From CAWDVB01 sp963824105 (GTDB lineage: Bacteria > Actinomycetota > Actinomycetes > Propionibacteriales > Nocardioidaceae), in the NCBI GenBank assembly GCA_963824105.1, contig CAWGNN010000006.1:248001-312000 (forward strand): a stretch of DNA of 64,000 bases, written 5' to 3'. This document shows, piece by piece, positions 36,165-46,390 of the stretch. How positions within the stretch are numbered: the stretch's first letter is position 1; the number at the start of each line of letters is the position of its first letter. The translations under genes were made by a program, and so were the position numbers. The notes beneath the pieces are model-generated. The model worked only from the letters and a program-made list of their open reading frames with translations. It was not told the DNA's origin and did no database searches.

Positions 36165-37367
36165 TCAACGCCCGCGGGAGGCCTGGCCGAGTCGATGCGC
36201 CAAGTCGCCTCTCCGGCCGACGGCGACCTCGCCGAGGTCGAGCCACGCAGCCAGTTCCCGCAGGGTCCGAGCGAGCTCGTCGGCGGTCTCGGCGGGCGCC
36301 TCGCCCTCGGCGTAGGCACCCAGGACCCGCAGCACCCGGCCCGCGCGGTCGGCCTTGAGATCGACGCGGGCGACCAGCCGGTCGCCGAGAAGGAACGGCA
36401 GCACGTAGTAACCGTGCACGCGCTGCCCCTCCGGGACGTAGATCTCGATGCGGTAGCGGAAGCCGAAGAGACCCTCTGCGCGGCTGCGCTCCCACACCAG
36501 CGGGTCGAACGGGCTGAGCAGGGCTCGAGCGGCCACCCGCCGGGGCAGCGCGGCATCGCGATGGAGGTAGGCCCTGCCGGACCAGCCCCGGACCGCCACC
36601 GGAATCAGCTCCCCCGCCTCCACCAACTCCGAGACCGCCTCGGCGAACCCCTCGACGGGCATCCGGTAGTAGTCACGCAGACATTTCGCGGTGCCGACGC
36701 CCAGGGATCGGGCGGCGCGAACGACCAGCTCGCGGCGCGCTTGGGCGGGCTCCGGTGTCGGGCGGCGGAGGATCGGCTCGGGAATCACTCGATCCGGTAC
36801 GTCGTACAGCCGCTCGAACTGCGGGTTGCGTCCGGCCACCGTGAGCTCCCCGGCGTAGAAGAGGTACTCGAGGGCCCGTTTGGTCAGCGACCAGTTCCAC
36901 CCCCAGTCGCCACGGCTGCGCGGCAGGTCCAACTCGATGTCACGCGCGGTGACCGGACCCCGATCCCGCACCTCCTGTCTCACCCAGTCCAGGAGGTCGG
37001 GCCGCTCCTCGGCGACACGACGCGGACCGCCCCAGGCCTGGGTGGAGGCCATCGCCATCCGGTGCTGCATGTACGGCCAGAGGTCGACCGGCATGAATGC
37101 GGCCTCGTGGGCCCAGTACTCCACGAGCCTCCGGGGCCTGCGCCCGGCCGCACGATGCAGGAGGTCGGTGTCGTAGCTCCCCTGGCGGCTGAAGAGCGGC
37201 ATGTAGTGGGCCCGCTGGAGCACATTGACCGAGTCGATCTGAAAGACACCGGTGCGAGCGATCACCCGGTCGAGGGTCCGCATGGTCACCGTCTCGTGGC
37301 GGCGGTCGGAGAACCCCTGGGCGGCGAGCGCGACGCGCCTGGCCTGGGCCGGGCTGAGCTCGATCAC
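36165..37367 (-). CDS. YcaQ-type DNA glycosylase (HTH_42 family)
   Basis: 400 residues. Winged-helix protein of the AlkX/YcaQ family that removes bulky alkylated or cross-linked bases. The characteristic QΦD catalytic motif is Q43-I44-D45 in VFQIDSVNVL. Other family blocks are present: YWAHEAAFMP, WGWNWSLTKRALEYLFYAGEL and LLSPFDPLVWERSR. The start codon overlaps the response-regulator stop by 4 bases (ATGA), so the two are co-translated, an odd pairing for a repair enzyme. No metal or Fe-S motif. Confidence 0.88.
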   Translation of the reverse strand: MIELSPAQARRVALAAQGFSDRRHETVTMRTLDRVIARTGVFQIDSVNVLQRAHYMPLFSRQGSYDTDLLHRAAGRRPRRLVEYWAHEAAFMPVDLWPYMQHRMAMASTQAWGGPRRVAEERPDLLDWVRQEVRDRGPVTARDIELDLPRSRGDWGWNWSLTKRALEYLFYAGELTVAGRNPQFERLYDVPDRVIPEPILRRPTPEPAQARRELVVRAARSLGVGTAKCLRDYYRMPVEGFAEAVSELVEAGELIPVAVRGWSGRAYLHRDAALPRRVAARALLSPFDPLVWERSRAEGLFGFRYRIEIYVPEGQRVHGYYVLPFLLGDRLVARVDLKADRAGRVLRVLGAYAEGEAPAETADELARTLRELAAWLDLGEVAVGRRGDLAHRLGQASRGR

Positions 37368-38032
37368 GAGATCTCGAGGATCTTCTCCCGGACGGCGTAC
37401 ATCACGGCCTCCATTCGCGAATGCAGCTGGAGCTTCTCCAAGATGTTGCGCACGTGGTTCTTCACGGTGTTCTCGCTGATGAACAGCTCCGATGCGACGT
37501 CCCGGTTGTTCAACCCCTTGGCGACGAGCTTGAGCACCTCGATCTCCCGCTTGGTCAGCCGCGGACCCGGGTCCGAGTTGCCGTCCCCGCGGGACATCGT
37601 CTTGAACTGCCCGAGAAGCTTGGCGGCCATACTCGGGCTGATCAGGCTCTGTCCCTCCGCCACCAGCCGGATCGCGTGCGCCACCTCCTGGATCGTTGCG
37701 CTCTTCAGGAGGTAACCCGAGGCTCCGCTCTTCACCGACTCGTACAGGTGCGCTTCCTCGTCGCTCACCGTGAGCATGATGACGCGAGTAGCCGATGTCG
37801 AGTCGGTGATGGTGCGGCAGGCCTCGATCCCCGAGCCGTCGAAGAGCTCGACGTCGATGAGGACGACCTCCGGGGACAAGGTGCCGATCTGCTCCAAGGC
37901 GTCCTCGACGCCTCGGGCCTCACCGACGACAGAGATGTCACTCTCGGCGTCGAGCAGCATGGCCAAGCCACGCCGGAAGAGCTCCTGATCGTCGACGATC
38001 AGGACGCGCACTGCCTCGACTGGCTCAGACAT
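37364..38032 (-). CDS. LuxR/NarL-type response regulator
   Basis: 222 residues. Receiver domain with acidic pocket DDQ (14-15), phosphoacceptor Asp60 in VVLIDVELFDGSG and Lys near 110 (YLLKSA). The C-terminal LuxR HTH reads LTKREIEVLKLVAKGLNNRD, then SENTVKNHVRNILEKL. No sensor kinase is adjacent, so its partner is elsewhere. hpf is upstream by 60 bases and YcaQ overlaps its 3' end. The same regulator-hpf-secA neighbourhood is known in Streptomyces, suggesting a stress or growth-linked role. Confidence 0.92.
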   Translation of the reverse strand: MSEPVEAVRVLIVDDQELFRRGLAMLLDAESDISVVGEARGVEDALEQIGTLSPEVVLIDVELFDGSGIEACRTITDSTSATRVIMLTVSDEEAHLYESVKSGASGYLLKSATIQEVAHAIRLVAEGQSLISPSMAAKLLGQFKTMSRGDGNSDPGPRLTKREIEVLKLVAKGLNNRDVASELFISENTVKNHVRNILEKLQLHSRMEAVMYAVREKILEIS

Positions 38033-38092
38033 ACCACGAATGATGGCACGAAAGGGCTATGAGAACGGTCATTCCCACGCCCGTGGCGCGAG

Positions 38093-38701
38093 TCAGCTCA
38101 GGTCGAGCGCGATCACTCCGTAGTCGTAGCCGCGCCGGCGATAGACCACGGAGGGTCGGTCACTCTCCTTGTCGACGAAGAGGAAGAAGTCGTGGCCCAC
38201 GAGCTCCATCTCGTAGAGCGCCTGGTCCAGCGTCATCGGCGAGGTGCTGTGGATCTTCTCCCGTACGACGAGAGGGCCCTCCCCCACGACGCTGACCGGA
38301 CCGACCTGCCGGACGTCGTCGACAGTTTCCTCGACCTCGATGACGGCACCGACCCGCACCGACCCGTCGCGAAGGGACTCCGGCGCGTGTCGGCCGCGGT
38401 GGACGCGACGTCGGTCACTTGCCCTCCGCATCTGGCCGGTCATCCGGTCCAACGCCATGTCCAACGCAGTCATCTTGTCCTCGGCCGCCGCCTCGGCCCG
38501 GATCACCGGGCCCTTGGAGAAGGCCGTCAACTCGACCCGCACCGCGCGGTCCTGCTGACGTGGATTGCGCTCCCTAGCCACCTCGACCTCGACACGGATG
38601 AGGCGGTGGTCGTGCTTCTCCAACCGACTGAGCTTCTCCTCGACGTGCTGGCGGAACCTATCGGACACGTCGATGTGACGGCTCTTGACGACGATCTCCA
38701 T
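38093..38701 (-). CDS. hpf: ribosome hibernation-promoting factor, long form
   Basis: 202 residues from ATG 38701, which has AGGAGG six bases upstream. N-terminal domain (MEIVVKSRHIDVSDRFRQHV to about 100) binds the ribosomal decoding centre. A linker precedes the C-terminal dimerisation domain (residues ~145-200: MTLDQALYEMELVGHDFFLF, SVVYRRRGYDYGVIAL), which joins two 70S ribosomes into 100S particles in dormancy or stress. Long form is usual in actinobacteria. Confidence 0.95.
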   Translation of the reverse strand: MEIVVKSRHIDVSDRFRQHVEEKLSRLEKHDHRLIRVEVEVARERNPRQQDRAVRVELTAFSKGPVIRAEAAAEDKMTALDMALDRMTGQMRRASDRRRVHRGRHAPESLRDGSVRVGAVIEVEETVDDVRQVGPVSVVGEGPLVVREKIHSTSPMTLDQALYEMELVGHDFFLFVDKESDRPSVVYRRRGYDYGVIALDLS

Positions 38702-39110
38702 AGTGCCCTCCTGGCAGCTCGGTGGATGCGGCAACGACTCCCACCTTGGGGGAATCCTGGGGGATGGAGCCCGCCCGGCCGACCTGGTCTTCGACCCCAC
38801 AATCGCCTGCAGGGGGCTTCGCAGCTTCTCCGCCACTACTGACCCTCTCTCCCCATCGGACCATGTCTGATGATCCTGAGGAGGCAGGACTTACTCCTAA
38901 GCCGCACCGTGATCGCCCATGGCACGCCTGGCGGCATCCCTCAGGCTTACGTGGACCGCTTTGCCTGCGACTGGCATCGGCTAAGTGAGCGACCGCCCGC
39001 TTCCGGGCTGATCCCTCACCGCAACCACGGACCCGGACGGACTCCATGCCACGACGGTAGCCCGCGGGGTCTCGATACGGTAGGGCGCCGCGGCCCGATC
39101 GGACGGGACT
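38702..39110. other. 409-bp gene-free stretch between comF and hpf
   Basis: No coding frame here has family-like content or a ribosome site on either strand. It must hold the hpf promoter, but I cannot identify a clear -35/-10 pair. Short GC-rich palindromic pieces near 39060-39105 may be a weak terminator for the comF transcript. Confidence 0.5.
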
Positions 39111-39824
39111 TCAGCGCCTGGAGGCGCCCGACGCGCCATCACCAGCGATACCGGGTGAACGGCGCCGCGTGGCGGCCACGAGCGCACCGCCCTCGGGGTG
39201 CAGTCCGGACTCGACCAGGACCGACTGAGCCTCGCGCAGGGTGTGTCCGGTGGTGATGATGTCGTCCACGACCACCACCGGGCCATCTCCGAGCAGGCGC
39301 AGTGCAGCCCCCGAGGCAGCGAAACGTCCGTGCGCGTTGCTCGACCGCTGCGTCTCGGTCAATCCACCTTGGTCGGCCGACCGACCACGCGGCCGGAGCG
39401 CCGGGACCACCCGGGCGGACCGCCCGGCCCGGCGCAGCGCAGCAGCCGCGCTACGGGCCAGCAGCAGCACCGGGTCGAAGCCCCTCCTCCGGCGGGCCGC
39501 GGCCGTCGACGGCACCGGAACCAGTGCCACCGTCGCGTCGGTGTCACCCACCAGTGCGAGAACCGCGCCGGCCAGCACCGTCCCCAGCGGTCCGGCATGA
39601 CTGAGGCAGCCGCGCTCCTTGAAGTCGAGGAGAAGCGGCCGCAAGGGGGCCTCGTAGGCGCCGCCGGACACCGGAGCGAGGAGGCCGGCCGGCACCGGAT
39701 CGGGCCAGCTGGGGACACCTGACGAGGGGAGGGCCGAGCGACAGGCACGGCACAGTGGCCGACCGGGATGGCCGCAGACAGCGCATCGGCCCCCGAGGAG
39801 GAGATCGTGCAGAGCGTCTCTCAT
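39111..39824 (-). CDS. ComF-family phosphoribosyltransferase
   Basis: 237 residues from ATG 39824 (MRDALHDLLLGGRCAVCGHPG); a TTG at 39884, just after the lpqB stop, is an alternative. The N terminus has a zinc-ribbon CAVCG...CRACR. A phosphoribosyltransferase fold follows, with VALVPVPSTAAARRRRGFD and the PRPP loop VVVVDDIITTGHTL. ComF proteins are linked with DNA uptake in competent bacteria; in actinobacteria their role is unclear. It is last in the mtrA-mtrB-lpqB-comF run, as in M. tuberculosis. Confidence 0.9.
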   Translation of the reverse strand: MRDALHDLLLGGRCAVCGHPGRPLCRACRSALPSSGVPSWPDPVPAGLLAPVSGGAYEAPLRPLLLDFKERGCLSHAGPLGTVLAGAVLALVGDTDATVALVPVPSTAAARRRRGFDPVLLLARSAAAALRRAGRSARVVPALRPRGRSADQGGLTETQRSSNAHGRFAASGAALRLLGDGPVVVVDDIITTGHTLREAQSVLVESGLHPEGGALVAATRRRSPGIAGDGASGASRR

Positions 39825-39887
39825 CCGCCGATCATCCCGGCGCAGCTGGATGGGGGAGCGCGGTCGCTCGGGACCTGTGGACAAGGC

Positions 39888-41582
39888 TCAACCGGCGAGC
39901 GTCGGGTACTCCAGATTCCCGTCGGTCACCACACTGACCCAAGCGATCGAGGTGGACGCGGTGATGAGTCGGCGACCGACGCTGGCATAGATGACAGGCG
40001 GGTCAGAAGGCACCGCGAAGACCCGGAGTCCCTCGCGTGGCGCGTCCAGCGGCGAGGCACCGTCCGGCGACCCGTCGAACTGGAGGAACGGCATATCGGA
40101 GACCCCGGGCAAGTTGCGCACCGCGATCATCCGCGTGGACGAGACGAAGGCGACCGACGAGATGTTGCTCCCGGAGTCGATGACCCGCTCGGAAGTGAGA
40201 CCCAGAGGCAGCCCGTCGTTGCTGCTGCGCCGCACCCGGAAGGTCACGATGCCGCCCTCACCGGTCACGAGCCAGCGCGTGCCGTCGTTGGACAGAGCCG
40301 TGCTCCGCGGCACGAACCCCGGCGGAAGCTGGAGTGGGAAGCTCACCGTATTGCCGTCGGGCTGGAGGACCCGGACTCGCGCCGGAGCTCCTCGGTCGTA
40401 GATCCAGAGGTTGCCGTACAGGTCGTAGTGGGGTGGGGCGATGTCGATGCCCTGGTAGGAGGCCCGTGCTGCATCGGCTCCGCTCGACGCGGTGTAGACC
40501 TCGTTCTCGACGACCACCGCGGCACGCTGGCCGTTCGGCGCGACCGCGAGGGTACGACCCGACGTCGCGTCCGGGAAGTCGGGGAATGATCCCGCGGACT
40601 GCGTCGTGTCCGTGAGCGATACCACCGACTTGCCTTCCAGCCCGTAGATGTCGTGAGCAGTCCAGGCGAGATTGGGGTCGTAGGCGGCCCCCGAGCCCAC
40701 GGTGACCCCGTTCGCCATCCCGGGGTAGTCGAGCGGCTGCCCTCCGACGGTGAGCTGAACCCGGCTGACATTGGCGAGCTGGCCCAAGGTGGTCGCGACC
40801 TGGGCGACGGCACGCTGCTGATCCTGTCCGGAGAGACCGGTTGCAGAGGTGGTCAACGGGACGACGGCGACGCCACTGGAGTCGACGGGGACCGAGAAGT
40901 CGACTTGCGTCCCCCGCGGCAGGTAGGTGCGCTCCACCGACGACAGGTCCGAGGGCGGCCCCAGAAGGAGCGCTGAGACCAACCTGGTCGGTGCCTGGAC
41001 GCCCCAGGGCAGATACACCGGCTCGGAAACCATGTACTGCCCCGTGCGGTCGAAGAAGAAGAGCGAATAGCGCTGGAAGCGCTGGTCGAAGTGGCTGCGT
41101 GGGATGAGCAGCACGTTGGGTGGCGATGCGATCCGCCACTCCCCCTTCTCCTGTTGCAGATGGAGCACCACCGTGTCGTTGGAGGCCGGCCCCATCCACC
41201 GGCCCTGCTTGTCCAGCACGATCGGGTTGGACAGGGTGATCACCGCCTTCGTCCCGCTCATCAGCAGATCGCTGCTGTCGAAGACGAGGGTCTCGGCATC
41301 CGGCGTCCACGCCGATGCCGAGTCGGAGGTCAGGAACTCCCGCGCCACGAAACTGGTCACCGGCGTGGCGAGCTGAGCGGTCATGAAGCCCTGGACGACC
41401 TCGGCAGGCGTGGCGCCCGGAGCGGGCCCGGCTGGGGTGAAGTCGAACGGCGCGGCCTGCGTCCGCTGGTCCGGCTGGTCCAGGGTCTGGATAGGTCCGG
41501 TCGTCGGGATGCTGGCGCAGCCAGACAGCAGCACCACCAGCGCCAGGCCGATGAGACGAGGGGTCACCCGGCCCGCGCTCAT
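39888..41582 (-). CDS. lpqB: lipoprotein LpqB
   Basis: 564 residues. Signal peptide with lipobox LVVLLSGC (Cys22), so it is anchored outside the membrane. Contains a GerMN-like domain (about 190-320: YLPRGTQVDFSVPVDSSGVA) and a C-terminal β-propeller (LpqB_beta). LpqB is the accessory lipoprotein that binds the MtrB sensor domain and tunes MtrA phosphorylation. ATG 41582 overlaps the mtrB stop (ATGA). The open frame extends upstream to 42005, but that part lies within mtrB. Confidence 0.94.
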   Translation of the reverse strand: MSAGRVTPRLIGLALVVLLSGCASIPTTGPIQTLDQPDQRTQAAPFDFTPAGPAPGATPAEVVQGFMTAQLATPVTSFVAREFLTSDSASAWTPDAETLVFDSSDLLMSGTKAVITLSNPIVLDKQGRWMGPASNDTVVLHLQQEKGEWRIASPPNVLLIPRSHFDQRFQRYSLFFFDRTGQYMVSEPVYLPWGVQAPTRLVSALLLGPPSDLSSVERTYLPRGTQVDFSVPVDSSGVAVVPLTTSATGLSGQDQQRAVAQVATTLGQLANVSRVQLTVGGQPLDYPGMANGVTVGSGAAYDPNLAWTAHDIYGLEGKSVVSLTDTTQSAGSFPDFPDATSGRTLAVAPNGQRAAVVVENEVYTASSGADAARASYQGIDIAPPHYDLYGNLWIYDRGAPARVRVLQPDGNTVSFPLQLPPGFVPRSTALSNDGTRWLVTGEGGIVTFRVRRSSNDGLPLGLTSERVIDSGSNISSVAFVSSTRMIAVRNLPGVSDMPFLQFDGSPDGASPLDAPREGLRVFAVPSDPPVIYASVGRRLITASTSIAWVSVVTDGNLEYPTLAG

Positions 41583-43183
41583 GGCACGTCCGCCAAAGTG
41601 GGTTCGCCGGTGTCCCGGGGCTGCAGTGGAAGAGGCTCGGACGTGATCGGATCCCCGGCCCGACGCGGCAGAGTCAACACGAACTGAGCGCCCCGCTGGG
41701 GGCTTCCCCAAGCTTGGAGCGTGCCCCCGTGCAGGATGGCGTCCTCCCGCGAGATGGACAGGCCCAGTCCCGTCCCCCCGGTCAGGCGCGTGCGGGACGG
41801 ATCGGCCCGCCAGAAGCGGTTGAACACCTTGATCTCGTCCCCCGGCTGGAGACCGAGCCCGAAGTCGCGGACCGCCACCCCGGTCGCGTCCGGGGTGGAG
41901 CGCACCCGGACGACGACCTCCGGGGAGTCGGCGTAGTCGATCGCGTTCGTGACCAGGTTCAAGATGATCCTCTCCACCCGGCGGCGATCCACCTCGGCCA
42001 CGCACGGGGTCTGCGGGGCGACGACGCGGGTTACCACGTTGCGCTGCTCGGCCAGGGGCGCGAGGGAGCCGACGACCCGATTCACCAGGTCGGTGATGTT
42101 GGTGTCCTCGAGATCGAGTGAGGCCGCCCCAGCGTCGAAACGGCTGATCTCGAGCAGATCACCGAGGAGCGCTTCGAACCTGTCGAGCTCCTTCTGCAGC
42201 AGCTCGGCCGCCCGAGCCGTGGCCGGATCGAACCTGGCGCGCGCGTCGTGCAGCACGTCTCCGGCCATCCGGACGGTGGTCAAGGGGGTGCGCAGCTCGT
42301 GCGAGACATCGGCCACGAAGCGCCGCTGGGAGGCGGACATGTCCTCCAGCTGCCGGATCTGGCGTTGCAGGTTGGCCGCCATCGCGTTGAACGAGCCGGC
42401 CAGGCGGGCGATGTCGTCGTCCCCGCGCACGTGCATGCGTTCCTCGAGCCGGCCCGCCGAGAGCCGCTCGGCGACCCGGCGAGCCAGACGGACTGGCCGG
42501 ACCACCTGACGGGTGACCAACCAGGTCACCCCTGCCACGAGCGGCAGGAGGAGCGTCCCACTGGTGATCAGCGAGCTACGGACCAGATCGACGGTCGCCT
42601 GCTCGTGGTCGAGCGGGAAGACGAAGTAGAGGGTGTAAGTGTCCCCTGTCGACGGCAGATGCAGCAGCGACCCCGCGACGACGGCCGGCGTCCCGGTGCG
42701 ACCGGACTGGTCGTCGTACACCAAGGACGAGTACGTCCACGCGATCCCCGGGGGGTCGGCACCCTGCAGCGTGGAGATCAGGCCCGTCGGCACGGACTTG
42801 ATGTCCAGGCCCGGTGACTTCCGGATCTCCGCGGCGCCAGTGGACGTCGAGAGCACTGGACCGGTGAGCAGCACGTCGTACCCCTGCGCCAGGCCCCGCT
42901 GGACCACCGTGGAGACGAGCTGGGACAACTGCGAGTTCGCGTCGATGTGGGTGCCCGCGGCGGCCTCGAGTCGGGCTTGGGCGTCCGAGGTCTCGCTCAC
43001 CACAAGGTCGACCGATGACTTCACCTTGGCCGAGACGACGCCGTCTGAGATCTGCCTCATCAGCGTGTAACCGATGACGAAGGAGACGAGCGCGGTGAGG
43101 ACGAGGACGCTGACCACGACGCGCGCCTGGATCGAACGGCGCCAGAAGGTGGCGGTGCGACGCAGCGATCTCCCGGCTCGCAT
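41579..43183 (-). CDS. mtrB: sensor histidine kinase MtrB
   Basis: 534 residues. Two transmembrane helices (about 22-45 and 200-222) flank an extracytoplasmic sensor; a HAMP linker follows, then HisKA with FVADVSHELRTPLT (phosphorylated His) and HATPase_c (N box NLVTNAIDYA, DFGLGL, GGTGLGLSI). It senses cell-wall or osmotic state and phosphorylates MtrA. Starts 6 bases after mtrA and overlaps lpqB, so mtrA-mtrB-lpqB form one operon. Confidence 0.96.
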   Translation of the reverse strand: MRAGRSLRRTATFWRRSIQARVVVSVLVLTALVSFVIGYTLMRQISDGVVSAKVKSSVDLVVSETSDAQARLEAAAGTHIDANSQLSQLVSTVVQRGLAQGYDVLLTGPVLSTSTGAAEIRKSPGLDIKSVPTGLISTLQGADPPGIAWTYSSLVYDDQSGRTGTPAVVAGSLLHLPSTGDTYTLYFVFPLDHEQATVDLVRSSLITSGTLLLPLVAGVTWLVTRQVVRPVRLARRVAERLSAGRLEERMHVRGDDDIARLAGSFNAMAANLQRQIRQLEDMSASQRRFVADVSHELRTPLTTVRMAGDVLHDARARFDPATARAAELLQKELDRFEALLGDLLEISRFDAGAASLDLEDTNITDLVNRVVGSLAPLAEQRNVVTRVVAPQTPCVAEVDRRRVERIILNLVTNAIDYADSPEVVVRVRSTPDATGVAVRDFGLGLQPGDEIKVFNRFWRADPSRTRLTGGTGLGLSISREDAILHGGTLQAWGSPQRGAQFVLTLPRRAGDPITSEPLPLQPRDTGEPTLADVP

Positions 43184-43189
43184 GGGGGG

Positions 43190-43879
43190 CTACTTCGCTC
43201 CCGCCCTGTACCCCACGCCTCGGACGGTCAGCACGATCTCCGGGTTCTCCGGATCTCTCTCGATCTTGGACCGCAGCCGCTGGACGTGCACGTTCACCAG
43301 TCGCGTGTCGGCCGCGTGCCGGTAGCCCCAGACCTGCTCCAGCAGGACCTCGCGGGTGAAGACCTGCCAGGGCTTGCGCGCGAGGCAGGCGAGCAGGTCG
43401 AACTCCAAGGGCGTCAGGGAGATGGTCTCGTCGCCGCGACGGACGGTGTGCCCGGCCACGTCGATCATCAAGTCGGCAATCGCGATCTCCTCGCTATCGC
43501 CGACATCATGTCTGCGGACGCGTGCCCGAATCCGCGCGACAAGCTCCTTGGGCTTGAACGGCTTGACGATGTAGTCATCGGCCCCTGACTCCAGCCCGAG
43601 CACCACGTCGACCGTGTCGCCCTTCGCGGTGAGCATGACGATCGCTACGCCGGACTCCGCGCGGATGTCACGACAGACGTCGATGCCGTCCCGTCCGGGC
43701 AGCATCAGGTCGAGGAGGACGACATCGGGCCGGAAGTCCCGGAACTGATCCAGCGCCTTCTCGCCCGACGCGCACACAGATGTCTCGAAGCCCTCGTTGC
43801 CCAACACGATGGCCAGCATCTCCGACAACGCCGGGTCGTCGTCGACGACCAGGACTCGTCCGCTCCCCGGAACGTCCAT
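43190..43879 (-). CDS. mtrA: DNA-binding response regulator MtrA
   Basis: 229 residues. OmpR-type regulator: receiver with VVDDDP, phospho-Asp57 in VVLLDLMLPGRDG, and Lys in YIVKPFKPKEL. The winged-helix domain contains LTPLEFDLLACLARKPWQVF, TREVLLEQVWGYR and VNVHVQRLRSKIE. MtrA controls cell-wall remodelling, division and DnaA-related genes. ahcY lies only 8 bases upstream, so the operon may begin at or before ahcY. Confidence 0.97.
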   Translation of the reverse strand: MDVPGSGRVLVVDDDPALSEMLAIVLGNEGFETSVCASGEKALDQFRDFRPDVVLLDLMLPGRDGIDVCRDIRAESGVAIVMLTAKGDTVDVVLGLESGADDYIVKPFKPKELVARIRARVRRHDVGDSEEIAIADLMIDVAGHTVRRGDETISLTPLEFDLLACLARKPWQVFTREVLLEQVWGYRHAADTRLVNVHVQRLRSKIERDPENPEIVLTVRGVGYRAGAK

Positions 43880-43887
43880 GGCGGCGC

Positions 43888-45324
<1,437 letters not shown>

Positions 45325-45385
45325 CCCATCGTTCGAATCATCGCCCGGTCCGGCGAGGTTTCAGATTACGCCAGCGCAGGTGAAC

Positions 45386-46372
45386 CTACTCCTGGCTTGA
45401 GGCATCTTCGGGTGGTCGTCCCCCCGCATCGGCGGATCTCCCGCGTCGGATGTCCGGCTCGAGATAGATGAGGGTGGCGCTTGGCACCGCTGAGCGAAGC
45501 CCGACTTCGATCGTATCGATCAGCGCGGCAATCTCCTCACCGCTGGCCGACGGTCCCACACCGATCTTGGCCGCAACAAGGATCTCGTCCGGACCGAGGT
45601 GGAGGGTGCGCAGATGGATCAACCCGTCCACCTCGGGGTGGGCCAGGATGCTCTCGGCGATCAGCCGCTGAGCCTCCGGGGTGGCCGCCTCGCCGAGCAG
45701 GAGGCTGCTCATCTCGATGCCGAGGACGATGGCCACCAGGACGAGCAGGAGACCGATCGCTGCCGTCGCAGCCACATCGGCGTACCCGTTGCCGGTGACC
45801 AGAGTCAACGAGACGCCGATGAGAGCAAGTCCTAGCCCGATGAGGGCGGCGAAGTCCTCCAGCAGGATCACCGGGATCTCCGGGGACTTCGCCCGGCGGA
45901 TGTAGGAAGACCAGGAGACCGGGCCGCGCAGCCGCTCCGCCTCCCGGATCGCGGTGCGGAACGACAGGCCCTCCATGACGATGCCACCGACCAGGACGGC
46001 AAGGGCGACCCACGCCCATCCGCTCTCGATCAGCTCGTTCGGGTGGCCGGCGGCAACGTCCTCCAGCTTGTGGTACGCCTCGTAGAGGGCGAAGAGGCCG
46101 CCGAGCGAGAACAGCACGACCGAGACGAGGAATGCGTAGAGATAGCGGGCCCGGCCGAAGCCGAACTGGTGCTCCTCGGTGGCCACGGCGCGCGCCCGAC
46201 GGCCACCCAGCAGGAGCAGCACCTGGTTGCCGGAGTCGGCGACCGAGTGGATCGCCTCAGCGAGCAGCGACGAGGCTCCGGTCAGCGCAAAGGCGAGGAA
46301 CTTGAGGATCGCGATGCCGACGTTGGCGAGAAGGGCGGCGATGACCGCCTTGGTCGTACCCTCGCCCGCCAT
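45386..46372 (-). CDS. cation diffusion facilitator family transporter
   Basis: 328 residues. Six transmembrane helices and a cytoplasmic C-terminal domain (about 225-310). Metal-site residues are visible in helix 2 (EAIHSVADSGNQ, HxxxD) and helix 5 (LLEDFAALIG, xxxED). The HxxxD/xxxED combination and the GRRRA-HQFGFGRARYLYAF loop resemble the ZNT9-like branch. Likely exports Zn2+ or Mn2+ by proton antiport; the metal is unproven. Same strand as neighbours, 18 bases after the SIS gene. Confidence 0.9.
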   Translation of the reverse strand: MAGEGTTKAVIAALLANVGIAILKFLAFALTGASSLLAEAIHSVADSGNQVLLLLGGRRARAVATEEHQFGFGRARYLYAFLVSVVLFSLGGLFALYEAYHKLEDVAAGHPNELIESGWAWVALAVLVGGIVMEGLSFRTAIREAERLRGPVSWSSYIRRAKSPEIPVILLEDFAALIGLGLALIGVSLTLVTGNGYADVAATAAIGLLLVLVAIVLGIEMSSLLLGEAATPEAQRLIAESILAHPEVDGLIHLRTLHLGPDEILVAAKIGVGPSASGEEIAALIDTIEVGLRSAVPSATLIYLEPDIRRGRSADAGGRPPEDASSQE

Positions 46373-46390
46373 GGCAGCAGCGTACGGGGA

